This document shows, piece by piece, positions 24,371 through 37,054 of a DNA stretch of 57,213 bases. The DNA is from Marinilabilia sp. Its GTDB lineage: Bacteria > Bacteroidota > Bacteroidia > Bacteroidales > Marinilabiliaceae. The position numbers and the translations under genes are program-made. The notes under the pieces were generated by a model that worked only from the letters and a program-made list of their open reading frames with translations, made no database searches and had not been told where the DNA came from. Every line of letters begins with the position of its first letter. Position 1 is the first letter of the stretch. The stretch spans positions 1 to 57,213 of the forward strand of contig NZ_JADQBH010000045.1 of assembly GCF_016278715.1 (NCBI RefSeq), written 5' to 3'.

Positions 24371-25558
24371 ATGGCTAAAGAAACATTTCAAAGGACGAAG
24401 CCTCACGTTAATATCGGTACCATTGGTCACGTTGACCATGGAAAAACTACTCTGACTGCTGCTATCACAAAAGTGTTGGCAAAGAAAGGTTGGTCCGAAG
24501 TAAAAGAATTTGATTCTATTGATAATGCTCCTGAGGAGAAAGAACGGGGTATTACTATTAACACTGCTCACGTTGAGTATCAAACTGGTGCTCGTCACTA
24601 TGCTCACGTTGACTGTCCTGGTCACGCCGACTATGTAAAGAACATGGTAACTGGTGCTGCTCAGATGGACGGTGCTATTCTTGTAGTTGCCGGAACTGAT
24701 GGTCCTATGCCTCAGACCCGCGAGCATATCCTGCTTGCACGTCAGGTAAACGTACCTAAAATCGTGGTTTTCCTCAACAAAGTTGATATGGTGGACGACG
24801 AAGAGCTTCTTGAGCTTGTTGAAATGGAAGTTCGTGACCTGTTGAACTTTTACGAGTTTAGCGGAGATGACGCTCCTATCATTCAAGGTTCTGCTCTGGG
24901 TGCTCTGGAAGGTGAAGAGAAGTGGGAAGAAAAAATTATGGATCTGATGGATGCTGTGGATTCTTGGATCCCTACACCTCAGCGTGATACTGAAAAGCCA
25001 TTCCTGATGCCTGTTGAGGACGTATTCTCAATTACAGGTCGTGGAACTGTTGCTACCGGACGTATCGAAACCGGAGTTATCCATACTGGTGACGAAATGG
25101 AAATGATTGGTCTTGGAGCACATGCCAAGAAAACCGTTTGTACTGGTGTTGAGATGTTCCGTAAGATTCTTGATGACGGACAGGCTGGTGACAACGTTGG
25201 TCTTCTTCTTCGCGGTGTTGACAAAAAAGAAATTAAGCGTGGAATGGTTTTGGCCAAGCCAGGTTCAATCACTCCTCACACCAAATTTAAGGCTGAGATT
25301 TATGTCTTGAAAAAAGAAGAAGGTGGTCGTCATACACCTTTTCATAATAAATACCGTCCGCAGTTTTATGTACGTACATTGGATGTAACCGGTGAAATTA
25401 CCCTTCCTGAAGGGTCTGAAATGGTTATGCCTGGTGATAATGTAACCATTACTGTTGACTTGATTTATCCTGTTGCATTGAACACAGGTCTGCGTTTTGC
25501 TATCCGCGAAGGTGGTCGTACTGTAGGTGCAGGTCAGGTAACTGAAATTCTGGAATAA
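24371..25558 (+). CDS. tuf: Translation elongation factor Tu
   Basis: A 395-aa GTPase that delivers aminoacyl-tRNA to the ribosome. G1 GHVDHGKTT (residues about 18-26), the switch I region with [13 protein letters not shown]3 DCPGHADY (about 81-88), G4 NKVDM and the [10 protein letters not shown] block are intact. Domains 2 and 3 follow with the usual [11 protein letters not shown] and [17 protein letters not shown]. It is preceded by a long leader with a perfect hairpin and is followed by a hairpin terminator and tRNA-Trp. Codon use is strongly biased, as in highly expressed genes. Confidence 0.98.
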   Translation: MAKETFQRTKPHVNIGTIGHVDHGKTTLTAAITKVLAKKGWSEVKEFDSIDNAPEEKERGITINTAHVEYQTGARHYAHVDCPGHADYVKNMVTGAAQMDGAILVVAGTDGPMPQTREHILLARQVNVPKIVVFLNKVDMVDDEELLELVEMEVRDLLNFYEFSGDDAPIIQGSALGALEGEEKWEEKIMDLMDAVDSWIPTPQRDTEKPFLMPVEDVFSITGRGTVATGRIETGVIHTGDEMEMIGLGAHAKKTVCTGVEMFRKILDDGQAGDNVGLLLRGVDKKEIKRGMVLAKPGSITPHTKFKAEIYVLKKEEGGRHTPFHNKYRPQFYVRTLDVTGEITLPEGSEMVMPGDNVTITVDLIYPVALNTGLRFAIREGGRTVGAGQVTEILE

Positions 25559-25578
25559 TCATTCCGAAACATATATTC

Positions 25579-25609
25579 GATGGAGAAGCCCCGTGCTTCT
25601 CCATCTTTA
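25579..25609 (+). terminator. Hairpin between tuf and tRNA-Trp
   Basis: An 11-bp perfect stem (gatggagaagc 25579-25589, gcttctccatc 25595-25605) with loop cccgt, then tttat. The short T-tract suggests partial termination, or processing that frees the tRNA. Confidence 0.65.
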
Positions 25610-25614
25610 TGAAT

Positions 25615-25687
25615 ACGGGTGTAGCTCAGTTGGTAGAGCACTGGTCTCCAAAACCAGGTGTCGGGAGTTCGAGTCTCTCCTCCCGTG
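25615..25687 (+). tRNA. tRNA-Trp (anticodon CCA)
   Basis: A 73-nt cloverleaf. The acceptor acgggtg pairs with ctcccgt with one T-T mismatch at pair 6-67. The D-stem is gctc/gagc; the anticodon stem is ctggt/accag around loop ctccaaa, giving anticodon CCA. The variable loop is gtgtc and the T-arm is gggag-ttcgagt-ctctc. The discriminator is G. CCA is not encoded (cag follows). Its position between tuf and secE is typical for Bacteroidota. Confidence 0.95.
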
Positions 25688-25736
25688 CAGGATTTAATTA
25701 TTACCCGAAGGTAAAGAGCTAAGTACAAAACAGAAT

Positions 25737-25931
25737 ATGAAAAAGATAAAAGCCTATTTTCAGGATGTTCATAATGAACTCATTAATAAAACATCCTGGC
25801 CTACATGGCCTGAGCTTCAAAACAGTGCTATTGTTGTTATGGTAGCTTCTGTTATTATTGCTGGAATTGTTTATGCGATGGATTATTCGTTTGACAATGC
25901 CTTGCAATGGATTTATCAGCAATTGTATTAA
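25737..25931 (+). CDS. secE: Preprotein translocase subunit SecE
   Basis: A 64-aa single-span protein: an amphipathic N-terminal part (FQDVHNELINKTSWPTWPELQNSA) followed by one membrane helix (IVVMVASVIIAGIVYAMDYSF). The WPTWPEL turn is the family hallmark. It clamps the SecY channel in the inner membrane. It lies between tRNA-Trp and nusG. Confidence 0.95.
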   Translation: MKKIKAYFQDVHNELINKTSWPTWPELQNSAIVVMVASVIIAGIVYAMDYSFDNALQWIYQQLY

Positions 25932-25955
25932 AAACTGGAAGAAGGAATTATTCCG

Positions 25956-26495
25956 ATGAGTGATATTCAAAAGAAATGGTATGTCGTACGGGCTGTTACC
26001 GGGAAGGAAAAAAAGGCTAAGGAATTCATTGAAAGTGAAATATCCAGCCGCGACCTTCAGGATTACGTTAGCCAGGTATTGATACCTACTGAAAAAGTTT
26101 ACCAAATACGGAACGGGAAAAAGATTAATAAAGAACGTACTTTTTATCCCGGATATGTATTTATTGAAGCTGCATTGGTCGGAGAAATTCCTCATATTCT
26201 TAAAGGTATTACTCATATTATTGGTTTCCTGGGAGGAGATAACCCTGTTCCAATGCGTGAGTCAGAAGTCAACCGGATGCTTGGGAAAGTGGATGAGTTG
26301 ACCGAGAATGAAGAAGAAATCAGCATCCCGTTCTACGTCGGGGAAACCGTCAAAGTTGTTGACGGCCCCTTTAATGGCTTCAACGGGGTGATAGAAGAGG
26401 TGAATCAGGAAAAACGTAAACTCAAAGTAATGGTAAAAATCTTTGGACGTAAAACACCTCTTGAATTAAGTTTTTTGCAGGTAGAAAAAGAATAA
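25956..26495 (+). CDS. nusG: Transcription termination/antitermination protein NusG
   Basis: A 179-aa protein. The NGN domain begins KKWYVVRAVTGKEKKAKEFIE and contains NKERTFYPGYVFIE; the C-terminal KOW domain has VGETVKVVDGPFNGFNGVIEEVNQEKRKLKVMVKIFGR. It binds RNA polymerase and couples transcription to ribosomes or Rho. The gene starts 24 nt after secE and is followed by rplK. Confidence 0.97.
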   Translation: MSDIQKKWYVVRAVTGKEKKAKEFIESEISSRDLQDYVSQVLIPTEKVYQIRNGKKINKERTFYPGYVFIEAALVGEIPHILKGITHIIGFLGGDNPVPMRESEVNRMLGKVDELTENEEEISIPFYVGETVKVVDGPFNGFNGVIEEVNQEKRKLKVMVKIFGRKTPLELSFLQVEKE

Positions 26496-26525
26496 TTTCC
26501 GTTCATCGAGCAGCGGAGCTTCCAG

Positions 26526-26542
26526 GGCAATTTTTAATTGCC
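26526..26542 (+). promoter_or_regulatory. Small hairpin in the nusG-rplK spacer
   Basis: Stem ggcaatt/aattgcc (7 bp, 3-nt loop) in the 113-nt spacer before rplK. It could belong to a ribosomal-protein autoregulatory leader, but I see no recognised L1-binding motif. Confidence 0.35.
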
Positions 26543-26608
26543 TCTGCAGGTGAAAAATGAAATGTTCTTGATTATCCTGATTATTAATAACCAACACGAA
26601 TTGCTACG

Positions 26609-27052
26609 ATGGCTAAAGAAGTAGAAAATTTAATCAAACTTCAGATTAGAGGTGGCGCAGCAAATCCATCACCTCCGGTAGGACCCGCATTGGGTGCCAA
26701 AGGGGTGAACATTATGGAATTCTGTAAGCAATTCAACGCTCGTACACAGGAAAAAGCCGGCAAGGTTTTACCTGTTGTCATTTCGGTTTACAAAGACAAA
26801 TCTTTTGATTTTGTTGTTAAAACTCCCCCGGCTGCTGTGCAGTTGATGGAGTTGGCTAAAATAAAATCTGGTTCTGCTGAACCCAACCGTAAAAAAGTTG
26901 CTTCAGTATCATGGGATCAGGTTAAAGCTATCGCTGAAGACAAAATGAGTGACTTGAATTGCTTTACAGTCGAATCTGCAATGAGGATGGTTGCTGGTAC
27001 TGCCAGGAGTATGGGAATTACCGTTGATGGTGATTTTCCGGTTAACAATTAA
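26609..27052 (+). CDS. rplK: Large ribosomal subunit protein uL11
   Basis: A 147-aa protein starting [35 protein letters not shown], the uL11 N-terminal signature, and ending in the GTPase-centre rRNA-binding domain ([20 protein letters not shown]). It forms the ribosomal stalk base with uL10. It lies 15 nt before rplA. Confidence 0.98.
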   Translation: MAKEVENLIKLQIRGGAANPSPPVGPALGAKGVNIMEFCKQFNARTQEKAGKVLPVVISVYKDKSFDFVVKTPPAAVQLMELAKIKSGSAEPNRKKVASVSWDQVKAIAEDKMSDLNCFTVESAMRMVAGTARSMGITVDGDFPVNN

Positions 27053-27067
27053 AATCCGTTTGCAACA

Positions 27068-27763
27068 ATGACAAAACTAACAAAGAATAAAAAGTTAGCG
27101 TTAGAGAAAATCGATGCCGGAAAGCAATATCCCATTGAAGAAGCTGCTCAGTTGGTGAAGGAAATCACCAATACTAAATTTGACGCATCTGTTGATATTG
27201 ACGTTCGTTTGGGAGTTGATCCCCGAAAAGCCAATCAGATGGTGCGTGGAGTGGTAACCCTTCCTAATGGTACTGGTAAAGAGACTAAAGTGCTCGTACT
27301 TTGTACCCCCGATAAGGAAGAGGAAGCTAAAGCAGCTGGTGCCGATCATGTAGGGCTTGATGAGTATATTGATAAAATCAAAGAAGGCTGGACCGACGTT
27401 GATGTTATCATTACTATGCCCAGTGTCATGGCCAAGGTTGGTGCTTTGGGGCGTATCCTCGGACCTCGTGGTCTGATGCCTAACCCCAAAAGTGGTACTG
27501 TAACCATGGATATTGCTAAAGCTGTCAGCGAAGTGAAGGCTGGTAAAATTGACTTTAAAGTGGACAAATATGGTATTATCCATTCCACTGTTGGTAAAGT
27601 CTCTTTTTCGCCCGAAAAGCTTACAGAGAATGTGCGTGAATTTGTAGGAAATATTATTAAGCTGAAACCTTCAGCTGCTAAAGGTACCTACATTAAAAGT
27701 ATCGCGCTTTCTAGTACCATGAGTCCCGGTATTCGCATTGAACCCAAATCGGTTGAGGTTTAA
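27068..27763 (+). CDS. rplA: Large ribosomal subunit protein uL1
   Basis: A 231-aa protein with the uL1 blocks [22 protein letters not shown] and [21 protein letters not shown]. It binds 23S rRNA at the L1 stalk and in many bacteria represses its own mRNA. It is followed by rplJ after 31 nt. Confidence 0.98.
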   Translation: MTKLTKNKKLALEKIDAGKQYPIEEAAQLVKEITNTKFDASVDIDVRLGVDPRKANQMVRGVVTLPNGTGKETKVLVLCTPDKEEEAKAAGADHVGLDEYIDKIKEGWTDVDVIITMPSVMAKVGALGRILGPRGLMPNPKSGTVTMDIAKAVSEVKAGKIDFKVDKYGIIHSTVGKVSFSPEKLTENVREFVGNIIKLKPSAAKGTYIKSIALSSTMSPGIRIEPKSVEV

Positions 27764-27794
27764 TTTTAATGTTAACTGAAGAGTATTAGGAATC

Positions 27795-28313
27795 ATGAAA
27801 AAAACAGATAAAAGCGCACTGATTAAAGAGCTTTCAGAAAAAATCAATGAGTACAGTCATTTTTATGTGGCTGATACCCTTGGGTTGAATGCCTCTCAAA
27901 CCAGCGATTTACGTCGTGCTTGTTTCAAGAAAGACGTCAAGATGATGGTGGTGAAAAACACCCTCTTCCAATTGGCTCTTGAAAAAAGCGACAAGCAGGT
28001 GGAAGGTATGGAGGAAGCCTTTAAAGGTACTTCTGCTGTTCTTTTCTGTAATACAGGAAATGTTCCTGCCAAGCTTATCAAAGAATTCCGCAAAGCTACG
28101 GAAAAGCCCGTTTTAAAAGGGGCTTACGTAGAGGAATCTGTGTATATGGGCAGTGATCAGTTAGAGACACTTAGTACCATTAAATCTAAGGAAGAATTGC
28201 TTGGCGATGTTATCGGTCTGCTGCAGTCACCTGCGAAGAACGTTATTTCCGCTCTGCAATCCGGAGGAACCAAAATTCATGGCATTCTCCAAACCCTTAG
28301 TGAGAAAGAATAA
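27795..28313 (+). CDS. rplJ: Large ribosomal subunit protein uL10
   Basis: A 172-aa stalk protein. Its start and the KKDVKMMVVKNTLFQLALEKS block fit uL10; the C-terminal helix binds L7/L12 dimers. The spacer to rplA is only 31 nt, too short to hold the classic long L10 leader, so any L10/L12 regulation must act elsewhere. Confidence 0.97.
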   Translation: MKKTDKSALIKELSEKINEYSHFYVADTLGLNASQTSDLRRACFKKDVKMMVVKNTLFQLALEKSDKQVEGMEEAFKGTSAVLFCNTGNVPAKLIKEFRKATEKPVLKGAYVEESVYMGSDQLETLSTIKSKEELLGDVIGLLQSPAKNVISALQSGGTKIHGILQTLSEKE

Positions 28314-28355
28314 ATTTTTACAAACTGAAACTGAAATTATTTAATACCTAGAACA

Positions 28356-28733
28356 ATGGCAGATATTAAAAAACTTGCAGAAGAATTAGTGAATTTGACT
28401 GTGAAAGATGTTAACGAGCTTGCTGAGATTTTGAAAGATGAATATGGCATTGAACCTGCTGCTGCAGCTGTTGCTGTTGCCGGTGGTGCTGCTGCCAGTG
28501 AAGGTGCTGCTGTTGAAGAGCAAACCGAATTTGACGTAATTTTGAAGTCACCAGGTGGTTCTAAACTGGCTATCGTTAAACTGGTTAAGGAAATGACCGG
28601 TGTTGGACTCAAAGAAGCCAAAGAAGTTGTTGACAAAGCACCTGCTCCTATCAAGGAAAAAGTATCAAAAGAAGAAGCTGAAAGCCTTAAATCTCAATTA
28701 GAAGAAGCTGGAGCAGAAGTTGAACTTAAGTAA
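28356..28733 (+). CDS. rplL: Large ribosomal subunit protein bL12 (L7/L12)
   Basis: A 125-aa acidic protein with the N-terminal dimerisation helices, an Ala-rich hinge ([22 protein letters not shown]) and the C-terminal factor-binding domain ([36 protein letters not shown]). It recruits translation GTPases. A terminator-like hairpin separates it from rpoB. Confidence 0.98.
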   Translation: MADIKKLAEELVNLTVKDVNELAEILKDEYGIEPAAAAVAVAGGAAASEGAAVEEQTEFDVILKSPGGSKLAIVKLVKEMTGVGLKEAKEVVDKAPAPIKEKVSKEEAESLKSQLEEAGAEVELK

Positions 28734-28763
28734 ACAGGAACAATATACCTGAAAAATGGTTAC

Positions 28764-28802
28764 GGTTTAGGAACCCATGATTATGGGATCCTAAACCTTT
28801 TT
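28764..28802 (+). terminator. Attenuator hairpin between rplL and rpoB
   Basis: The arm ggtttagga (28764-28772) pairs with tcctaaacc (28789-28797); inside, cccat pairs with atggg. Five T follow. It matches the usual partial terminator between stalk and RNA polymerase genes that lowers rpoBC expression. Confidence 0.75.
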
Positions 28803-28839
28803 ATGCTTATATGTTTAAGTTCAAATAATTCGTTGATAG

Positions 28840-31800
28840 ATGACTCCAATTACTACCGAAAGGATTAGCTTTGCTACCATCAAAAACCAGCTGGACTATC
28901 CTGACTTCCTGGAAATTCAGCTGAAATCTTTCCGTGAATTTTTCCAGATGGGAACAACCCCCGAGGAAAGGAAAATAGAGGGGTTATGGCAGGTTTTTAT
29001 GGAGAACTTCCCAATTACAGATACCCGGAACAATTTTGTGCTCGAGTTTCTTGATTTTGGTATTGATCCATCCCGTTATACCATTGAAGAATGCATCGAA
29101 AGAGGACTGACTTATTGTGTCCCCCTGAAAGCCAAACTTAAACTTTATTGTACCGATCCCGAACACGAGGATTTCGATACAGTTGTTCAGGATGTATATC
29201 TGGGTACTGTTCCGTACATGACCGATAAAGGTAGCTTTATTATTAATGGTGCCGAAAGGGTCATCGTTTCGCAGTTGCACCGTTCGCCCGGTGTTTTCTT
29301 CGGGCAAAGTGTTCATGCAAATGGAACAAAGTTATATTCAGCCAGAATTATTCCTTTTAAAGGGTCCTGGATTGAATTTGCCACAGATATTAATAATGTG
29401 ATGTATGCTTACATCGACAGGAAAAAGAAATTACCTGTTACTACATTATTGAGGGCTATTGGGTATGAGAGTGATAAAGAAGTTCTGGAAATTTTTGACC
29501 TGGCCGATGAAATAAAAGTTTCTAAGACTGCCCTGAAAAAGGTGGTTGGACGTAAACTTGCTGCTCGTGTTCTTAAAACCTGGATCGAGGACTTCGTTGA
29601 TGAAGACACCGGTGAAGTGGTCTCTATTGAAAGAAACGAAGTGGTTATCGATCGGGAGACTGTTTTGGAAGATGAGCACATCGAAGAAATCATTGACTCC
29701 GGAACCAAAACCATTCTATTGCATAAGGAAGATCAGAATCTTTCTGATTTTGCTATTATATACAACACGCTTCAAAAAGACCCGTGTAATTCGGAAAAAG
29801 AAGCGGTTGTTCACATCTATCGACAATTACGTAATGCCGAACCACCTGATGAGGCTACTGCCCGTGACGTTATCGACAAGCTTTTCTTTTCTGATAAACG
29901 TTACGATTTGGGTGATGTGGGTCGTTACCGTTTGAACAAGAAACTGAATCTTAATATTGATCTGGATACCAAGGTACTGACACGTGACGATATGATCGCC
30001 ATTATTAAGTACCTGATTGAATTGATCAATTCTAAGACTGAGGTGGATGATATTGACCACTTGAGTAACCGTCGGGTTCGTACTGTCGGTGAACAAATGG
30101 CCAACCAGTTTGGCGTTGGTCTGGCGCGGATGGCGCGGACTATTCGGGAAAGAATGAATGTTCGCGACAATGAGGTGTTTACACCTATTGACCTTATCAA
30201 CAGTAAAACGCTTTCTTCTGTTATTAACAGTTTCTTCGGAACAAATGCGTTGTCTCAGTTTATGGATCAGACAAACCCATTGGCCGAGATTACTCATAAA
30301 CGACGGATGTCTGCGCTTGGACCTGGTGGTTTGTCACGTGAGCGTGCAGGTTTTGAGGTGCGTGACGTGCATTATACACACTACGGACGTTTGTGCCCTA
30401 TTGAGACTCCTGAGGGCCCCAATATTGGTCTGATTTCGTCTCTTTGTGTATTTGCCAAAGTAAACACCCTTGGTTTTATTGAAACGCCTTACCGGAAAGT
30501 TGAAACCAGTAAGGTCGATTTAACCAATGAAGGGGTATTTTACCTTACCGCTGAAGAGGAAGAATCTAAAATTATTGCACAGGCTAATGCACCTCTTGAT
30601 GAAAGTGGCGTTTTTGCCAACAACAAGGTGAAGGCTCGTCACGATGGCGATTTTCCGCTGATTGACAGAGAGGAAGTTGACCTTATGGACGTTGCACCAA
30701 ACCAGATTGCTTCGGTTGCTGCTTCGTTGATTCCATTCCTTGAGCATGATGATGCCAACCGCGCCCTGATGGGATCGAACATGATGCGCCAGGCCGTACC
30801 ATTGCTGCGACCCGAAGCGCCTATTGTTGGTACCGGACTGGAAGGTAAGCTGATTCGTGATTCACGAACACAAATTGTCGCTGAAGGCTTTGGTGTTGTT
30901 GAATATGTCGATGCTCAGGAGATTGTCATTAGATACGATCTTACTGATGAGGAGAAGTTTGTTAGTTTCGAGCCTGAAACAAAGAGATACAAACTGACCA
31001 AATACAAGAAAACCAACCAGAGTACCACCGTGGATATGAAGCCTCTTGTGAAAAAAGGCGATCGTATTGAGCCGGGGCAGATTATGACAGAGGGGTACTC
31101 TACCCAGAAAGGTGAATTGGCTCTTGGACGTAACCTTAAAGTGGCGTTTATGCCCTGGAAAGGATACAACTTTGAGGATGCTATCGTGATTTCAGAAAAA
31201 CTCGTGCGGGAGGATGTATTTACATCAGTCCATATTGATGAGTATTCTCTGGAAGTTCGTGACACTAAGCGGGGATTGGAAGAATTAACTTCTGATATTC
31301 CCAATGTTAGTGAGGAGGCCACCAAGGAATTGGACGAAAATGGTCTGATTCGTGTTGGTGCTCATGTGAAACCGGGTGATATCCTGATTGGAAAAATCAC
31401 TCCGAAAGGAGAGAGCGACCCTACACCTGAAGAAAAGTTGCTGAGAGCCATTTTTGGTGAAAAAGCAGGTGATGTGAAAGATGCTTCTTTAAAAGCTTCT
31501 CCATCTCTTTCAGGTGTTGTTATAAATAAAAAACTGTTCTCTCGTGTCGTTAAAGACCGGAAGAACAGGACTAGTGATAAACCTGCACTGGCTAAGATTG
31601 ATCAGGAATTTGATCGTTCTATCGAGGAAATTAAAGGACGATTGGTTGATAAGCTCTTTTCTCTGATTAATGGCAAAACCAGCCAGGGTGTTAAGGATTA
31701 TTTGGGTGCTGACCTTATTTCCAAGGGAACTAAGTTCACCCAGAAAATTCTTCAAGAGCTGGATTATCTTGCAGTAAATCCGAATAAATGGACTACTGAT

Positions 31801-32649
31801 AAAGATAAGAACGAACTTGTACAGAGGGTAATTCATAATTACCGGATGAAGCATAAACAGCTTGAAGCCAAAGAGAAGAGACAGAAATACAATCTGACCA
31901 TTGGGGATGAGCTTCCTGCCGGTATTGTTCAGTTGGCTAAAGTTTATATTGCCAAAAAACGGAAAATTACCGTTGGTGATAAAATGGCCGGACGACATGG
32001 TAATAAAGGTATTGTGTCACGGATAGTGCGTCAGGAAGATATGCCTTTCCTGGAAGACGGAACTCCTGTGGATATTGTTTTGAACCCGCTGGGTGTGCCT
32101 TCAAGGATGAACCTGGGACAGATTTACGAAACTGTTCTTGCCTGGGCCGGTGATGTGCTTGGTGTGAAATTTGCAACTCCTATTTTTGACGGTGCTTCCA
32201 ATGAAGACCTGACAGACTGGACACGTAAAGCCGATGTGCCAGACTTTGGTAAGACATATTTGTATGACGGTGGTACCGGAGAGCGTTTCCATCAGCCTGC
32301 TACAGTTGGTATTATCTATATGCTGAAGCTTGGTCACATGGTCGAGGATAAGATGCATGCACGTTCTATCGGACCATATTCTCTCATTACTCAACAGCCG
32401 CTTGGTGGTAAAGCACAATTTGGTGGTCAGCGTTTTGGTGAGATGGAGGTATGGGCTCTTGAGGCATTTGGTGCTTCTCACATATTGCAAGAGATTCTAA
32501 CAGTGAAATCTGATGATGTACTTGGACGTGCCAAGGCTTATGAGACCATTGTTAAAGGTGACCCGATGCCAATGCCGGGTATCCCTGAATCACTCAATGT
32601 TTTGCTGCATGAAATGCGCGGCCTTGGATTGAGTGTGAATCTTGAATAG
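28840..32649 (+). CDS. rpoB: RNA polymerase beta subunit
   Basis: A 1269-aa core subunit. The rifampicin-binding region reads [36 protein letters not shown], the wild-type-like sequence. Other conserved blocks are [45 protein letters not shown] and, near residue 1190, [22 protein letters not shown]. It pairs with rpoC 83 nt downstream. Confidence 0.98.
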   Translation: MTPITTERISFATIKNQLDYPDFLEIQLKSFREFFQMGTTPEERKIEGLWQVFMENFPITDTRNNFVLEFLDFGIDPSRYTIEECIERGLTYCVPLKAKLKLYCTDPEHEDFDTVVQDVYLGTVPYMTDKGSFIINGAERVIVSQLHRSPGVFFGQSVHANGTKLYSARIIPFKGSWIEFATDINNVMYAYIDRKKKLPVTTLLRAIGYESDKEVLEIFDLADEIKVSKTALKKVVGRKLAARVLKTWIEDFVDEDTGEVVSIERNEVVIDRETVLEDEHIEEIIDSGTKTILLHKEDQNLSDFAIIYNTLQKDPCNSEKEAVVHIYRQLRNAEPPDEATARDVIDKLFFSDKRYDLGDVGRYRLNKKLNLNIDLDTKVLTRDDMIAIIKYLIELINSKTEVDDIDHLSNRRVRTVGEQMANQFGVGLARMARTIRERMNVRDNEVFTPIDLINSKTLSSVINSFFGTNALSQFMDQTNPLAEITHKRRMSALGPGGLSRERAGFEVRDVHYTHYGRLCPIETPEGPNIGLISSLCVFAKVNTLGFIETPYRKVETSKVDLTNEGVFYLTAEEEESKIIAQANAPLDESGVFANNKVKARHDGDFPLIDREEVDLMDVAPNQIASVAASLIPFLEHDDANRALMGSNMMRQAVPLLRPEAPIVGTGLEGKLIRDSRTQIVAEGFGVVEYVDAQEIVIRYDLTDEEKFVSFEPETKRYKLTKYKKTNQSTTVDMKPLVKKGDRIEPGQIMTEGYSTQKGELALGRNLKVAFMPWKGYNFEDAIVISEKLVREDVFTSVHIDEYSLEVRDTKRGLEELTSDIPNVSEEATKELDENGLIRVGAHVKPGDILIGKITPKGESDPTPEEKLLRAIFGEKAGDVKDASLKASPSLSGVVINKKLFSRVVKDRKNRTSDKPALAKIDQEFDRSIEEIKGRLVDKLFSLINGKTSQGVKDYLGADLISKGTKFTQKILQELDYLAVNPNKWTTDKDKNELVQRVIHNYRMKHKQLEAKEKRQKYNLTIGDELPAGIVQLAKVYIAKKRKITVGDKMAGRHGNKGIVSRIVRQEDMPFLEDGTPVDIVLNPLGVPSRMNLGQIYETVLAWAGDVLGVKFATPIFDGASNEDLTDWTRKADVPDFGKTYLYDGGTGERFHQPATVGIIYMLKLGHMVEDKMHARSIGPYSLITQQPLGGKAQFGGQRFGEMEVWALEAFGASHILQEILTVKSDDVLGRAKAYETIVKGDPMPMPGIPESLNVLLHEMRGLGLSVNLE

Positions 32650-32732
32650 TAAGTACTCTGGCGGTGTGCTTCTCTAAAAAGGAAGTATACAATGCCTCTC
32701 TTTTAGTTTAAACTCTTAATACTCGGCTATAT

Positions 32733-35700
32733 ATGGCATTCAGAAGAGATCAGAAAGTCAAGAGTAATTTTTCCCGTATTACCATCGGGCTGTCTTCACC
32801 TGAGGAAATTCTTGAGCGATCAAGTGGTGAGGTCCTAAAACCCGAAACAATCAATTACCGTACTTACAAGCCTGAACGGGATGGCTTGTTCTGCGAGCGC
32901 ATTTTTGGGCCTGTAAAGGACTATGAGTGTCATTGCGGAAAATATAAAAGAATTCGTTACCGGGGCATCGTTTGTGATCGCTGTGGTGTGGAAGTGACCG
33001 AAAAGAAAGTTCGTCGTGAACGAATGGGCCACATCTCACTGGTTGTTCCTGTAGCTCATATCTGGTATTTCCGTTCTTTACCCAACAAAATTGGGTATTT
33101 ATTGGGATTGCCTACCAAGAAACTGGATTCTATTATTTATTATGAGCGTTATGTCGTTGTTCAGGCTGGTGTTACAGCTACTGACGGTGTAAAATATATG
33201 GATTTTCTTACTGAAGAGGAATATCTTGATATTTTAGACAGTTTGCCTAAAGACAATCAGCATCTTGATGACGATGATCCTAATAAATTTATCGCCAAGA
33301 TGGGGGCTGATGCATTGCATATGATTTTATCCCGCCTCAATCTCGACGAATTGTCTTATGATTTGCGTCACAAGGCCGATACCGAAACGTCTCAGCAACG
33401 TAAAAATGAAGCTTTGAAACGTTTGCAGGTTGTGGAGTCGTTTCGTGAATCAAAAGGGATTAATCGTCCTGAATGGATGGTGGTAAAAGTGGTTCCTGTA
33501 ATTCCCCCGGAGTTAAGACCTCTTGTTCCACTGGATGGCGGTCGTTTTGCAACATCCGACCTCAACGATCTTTACCGCAGGGTGATTATTCGAAACAACC
33601 GTTTGAAGCGTTTGATTGAGATTAAAGCTCCTGAAGTAATCCTTCGTAACGAGAAACGTATGCTTCAGGAATCGGTAGATTCACTCTTCGACAACTCTCG
33701 TAAATCAAATGCAGTAAAAACAGATGCCAACCGTCCGCTGAAATCGCTTAGCGATAGTTTGAAAGGTAAGCAGGGACGTTTTCGTCAAAACCTGTTGGGT
33801 AAGCGTGTTGACTATTCTGCCCGTTCTGTAATTGTGGTTGGTCCTGAATTGAAGATGCACGAGTGCGGTATCCCTAAAGATATGGCTGCTGAACTTTACA
33901 AACCTTTTGTTATCCGTAAACTGATTGAAAGAGGTATTGTAAAGACTGTTAAATCGGCCAAGAAAATTGTTGATCGTAAAGATCCTGTTGTTTGGGATAT
34001 CCTGGAAAATGTGTTGAAAGGACATCCGGTAATGTTGAACCGGGCCCCAACACTTCACCGATTGGGTATTCAGGCTTTTCAGCCTAAATTGATTGAGGGT
34101 AAGGCTATTCAGTTGCACCCGTTGGCTTGTTCGGCATTTAACGCCGACTTTGACGGTGACCAGATGGCGGTTCACCTGCCTTTGGGTAATGCGGCTATCC
34201 TTGAAGCCCAGATGCTTATGCTGGCAAGTCAGAACATCCTGAACCCTGCCAACGGAGCACCGATCACAGTTCCTTCTCAGGACATGGTACTTGGATTGTA
34301 TTATATGACCAAAGCCAGGCCCGGAGCTAAGAATGAAGGTCTTGTGTTCTACTCTCCGGAAGAAGCTAAAATTGCTTACAATGAGAAGCAGGTTGAACTT
34401 CACTCTAAAGTGAAGGTGAAAACCATGGATCTTAATGAAGATGGCGAGTTGGTGGAAACCATGATTGATACAACTGTTGGGCGTGTCTTGTTTAATGAGT
34501 TTGTTCCAGCAGAGGTAGGTTTTATTAATACCTTGCTTACCAAGAAATCATTACGTGATATTATTGGAAAGGTTCATAAGGTTTGTGGTTCTCCCAGAAC
34601 GGCAGACTTCCTTGATGATATCAAATCCTTGGGATACCGTTTGGCATTCGAAGGTGGATTGTCATTTAACCTGCAGGATGTAATTATCCCTGCAGAAAAA
34701 GTGACTTTGGTGGATGAGGGATATGCTGAAGTTGATGAGGTGATGAATAACTACAATATGGGTTTCATTACCAACAACGAAAGATATAATCAGATTATTG
34801 ATATCTGGACACACGTTAATGCCCGTTTGACTCAGACACTGATGACCCAGTTGAGTTCAGACAAAGACGGTTTTAACTCTGTTTACATGATGCTTGACTC
34901 AGGGGCGAGGGGTTCGAAAGAGCAGATTCGCCAGTTGTCTGGTATGCGTGGTTTGATGGCTAAGCCGCAGAAGTCCGGAGCTGAAGGTGGACAAATTATC
35001 GAAAACCCGATTTTGTCTAACTTTAAAGAGGGACTTTCTGTACTTGAGTACTTTATTTCTACCCACGGTGCCCGTAAAGGTCTTGCTGATACAGCTCTTA
35101 AAACTGCCGATGCAGGTTATCTTACACGTCGTTTGGTAGATGTTTCTCAGGATGTTATCATTAATGAAGTTGACTGTGGAACATTACGTGGTTTGACAGC
35201 TATGGACATTAAGAGCAACGAAGAAGTTGTCGCCTCTCTTTATGAGCGTATTCTCGGACGTGTTTCTGTTCACGATGTTTATCACCCCAATACAGGGGAG
35301 ATTATTGTGAAGAGTGGGGAAGAGATTACTGAGATTGAAGGCCGCATTATTCAGGATTCTCCTATCGAGCGAGTTGAAATTCGGTCGGTACTGACTTGTG
35401 AATCCAAGAAGGGTGTTTGTACCAAGTGTTATGGTCGTAACCTTTCAACCGGGAAACTGGTTCACAGAGGTGAGGCTGTTGGTGTAATTGCCGCCCAGTC
35501 TATTGGTGAGCCTGGTACTCAGTTGACACTGCGTACATTCCACGTTGGGGGTACTGCTTCCAACGTAACGTCCGAAAACAGTATGCTTGCCAAATATGAA
35601 GGCAAAGCTGAATTTGATGAATTGCGGACAGTGCCTTATACTACTGATGAAGGAACCGAAGTGGATGTAGTGATTGGCCGTTTGGCTGAGTTACGTATTG

Positions 35701-37004
35701 TAGATAAAAATACAAATATTGCCCTTACTACACAGCCTATTCCTTATGGTGCCAAACTTTATATTAAGAATGGAACCGATTTAAAGAAAGGCGACCTGAT
35801 TTGTGAGTGGGACCCATTTAATGCCTTGATTATTACCGAAAAAACCGGTAAGGTTTCTTTCGAGAATATGATAGATGGGGTTACTTTCAAAGAGGAGTCG
35901 GATGAGCAAACCGGATATCGCGAGAAGGTTATTATTGAGACTCGTGATAAGACTAAAAACCCCGGATTGCATGTTTTGGACTCTAATGGTGAGGTGCTGA
36001 AAACATACAACCTTCCTGTAGGGGCCCACATCTCAGTGGATGAAGGCGACGAAATTAAGCAGGGTGAAACAATGGCTAAGATTCCTCGTGCCATGGGACG
36101 TTCCGGTGACATTACCGGTGGTCTGCCCCGTGTTACTGAGTTATTTGAAGCTCGTAACCCGTCCAATCCTGCAGTAGTGTCGGAGATTGATGGTGAGGTT
36201 GCTTTTGGAAAAATAAAACGTGGTAACCGCGAGATTATTGTTACTTCCAAGAACGGTGAAGTGAAGAAATACCTTGTATCTCTTTCCAAGCAGATTCTTG
36301 TGCAGGAGAACGATTATGTTCGTGCAGGCACGCCGCTTTCCGATGGTGCTACCACACCTTCTGATATCCTTGCTATTAAAGGACCTACTGCAGTTCAGGA
36401 ATACATTGTGAATGAAGTTCAGGATGTGTACCGTCTGCAGGGTGTGAAAATCAACGACAAGCATTTCGAGATTATCGTTCGCCAGATGATGCGTAAAGTT
36501 GAGATTGCCGATGCTGGTGATACTCGTTTTCTTGAACGTCAGATAGTGGACAAGATCGAATTCATGGAAGAAAATGATGAGATCTGGGGTAAAAAAGTGG
36601 TTGTTGATGCGGGTGATTCACCAACCTTGCGTCCCGGGCAGATTGTTAATGCCCGTAGATTGAGGGATGAAAATTCTCAGTTGAAACGCAAAGACCTGAA
36701 GCTGGTTCAAATTCGCGACGCAGTGCCTGCTACCTCAGGTCAGGTGTTGCAAGGTATCACCCGTGCCGCATTGCAGACCAAGAGTTTCATGTCCGCTGCT
36801 TCCTTCCAGGAAACAACGAAGGTGTTGAATGAGGCTGCCATTCAGGGTAAAATTGACAGACTTGCTGGTCTTAAGGAGAACGTTATCTGCGGACACCTTA
36901 TTCCTGCTGGTACTGGTTTGCGTGAGTATGACAAGATTATTGTTGGTTCTCAGGAAGAATACGATAAGCTTGTTAATAAACGTGAGTCTGAAGCAGTTAA
37001 ATAA
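32733..37004 (+). CDS. rpoC: RNA polymerase beta-prime subunit
   Basis: A 1423-aa core subunit. The N-terminal zinc ribbon [24 protein letters not shown] lies at residues about 70-93. The catalytic loop [12 protein letters not shown] lies near 470 and holds the three magnesium-binding Asp. A second zinc site, [13 protein letters not shown], lies near 890. The bridge helix and trigger-loop regions ([21 protein letters not shown]) are intact. A perfect 14-bp terminator follows at 37055. Confidence 0.98.
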   Translation: MAFRRDQKVKSNFSRITIGLSSPEEILERSSGEVLKPETINYRTYKPERDGLFCERIFGPVKDYECHCGKYKRIRYRGIVCDRCGVEVTEKKVRRERMGHISLVVPVAHIWYFRSLPNKIGYLLGLPTKKLDSIIYYERYVVVQAGVTATDGVKYMDFLTEEEYLDILDSLPKDNQHLDDDDPNKFIAKMGADALHMILSRLNLDELSYDLRHKADTETSQQRKNEALKRLQVVESFRESKGINRPEWMVVKVVPVIPPELRPLVPLDGGRFATSDLNDLYRRVIIRNNRLKRLIEIKAPEVILRNEKRMLQESVDSLFDNSRKSNAVKTDANRPLKSLSDSLKGKQGRFRQNLLGKRVDYSARSVIVVGPELKMHECGIPKDMAAELYKPFVIRKLIERGIVKTVKSAKKIVDRKDPVVWDILENVLKGHPVMLNRAPTLHRLGIQAFQPKLIEGKAIQLHPLACSAFNADFDGDQMAVHLPLGNAAILEAQMLMLASQNILNPANGAPITVPSQDMVLGLYYMTKARPGAKNEGLVFYSPEEAKIAYNEKQVELHSKVKVKTMDLNEDGELVETMIDTTVGRVLFNEFVPAEVGFINTLLTKKSLRDIIGKVHKVCGSPRTADFLDDIKSLGYRLAFEGGLSFNLQDVIIPAEKVTLVDEGYAEVDEVMNNYNMGFITNNERYNQIIDIWTHVNARLTQTLMTQLSSDKDGFNSVYMMLDSGARGSKEQIRQLSGMRGLMAKPQKSGAEGGQIIENPILSNFKEGLSVLEYFISTHGARKGLADTALKTADAGYLTRRLVDVSQDVIINEVDCGTLRGLTAMDIKSNEEVVASLYERILGRVSVHDVYHPNTGEIIVKSGEEITEIEGRIIQDSPIERVEIRSVLTCESKKGVCTKCYGRNLSTGKLVHRGEAVGVIAAQSIGEPGTQLTLRTFHVGGTASNVTSENSMLAKYEGKAEFDELRTVPYTTDEGTEVDVVIGRLAELRIVDKNTNIALTTQPIPYGAKLYIKNGTDLKKGDLICEWDPFNALIITEKTGKVSFENMIDGVTFKEESDEQTGYREKVIIETRDKTKNPGLHVLDSNGEVLKTYNLPVGAHISVDEGDEIKQGETMAKIPRAMGRSGDITGGLPRVTELFEARNPSNPAVVSEIDGEVAFGKIKRGNREIIVTSKNGEVKKYLVSLSKQILVQENDYVRAGTPLSDGATTPSDILAIKGPTAVQEYIVNEVQDVYRLQGVKINDKHFEIIVRQMMRKVEIADAGDTRFLERQIVDKIEFMEENDEIWGKKVVVDAGDSPTLRPGQIVNARRLRDENSQLKRKDLKLVQIRDAVPATSGQVLQGITRAALQTKSFMSAASFQETTKVLNEAAIQGKIDRLAGLKENVICGHLIPAGTGLREYDKIIVGSQEEYDKLVNKRESEAVK

Positions 37005-37054
37005 TTGACTTACATATCTCCTGAACTTCGGGAAATAAGTAATATTTATATTGA

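Noticed and set aside
33705-34403. 232-codon reverse frame inside rpoC
   Set aside because: Shadow of rpoC; no recognisable domain.
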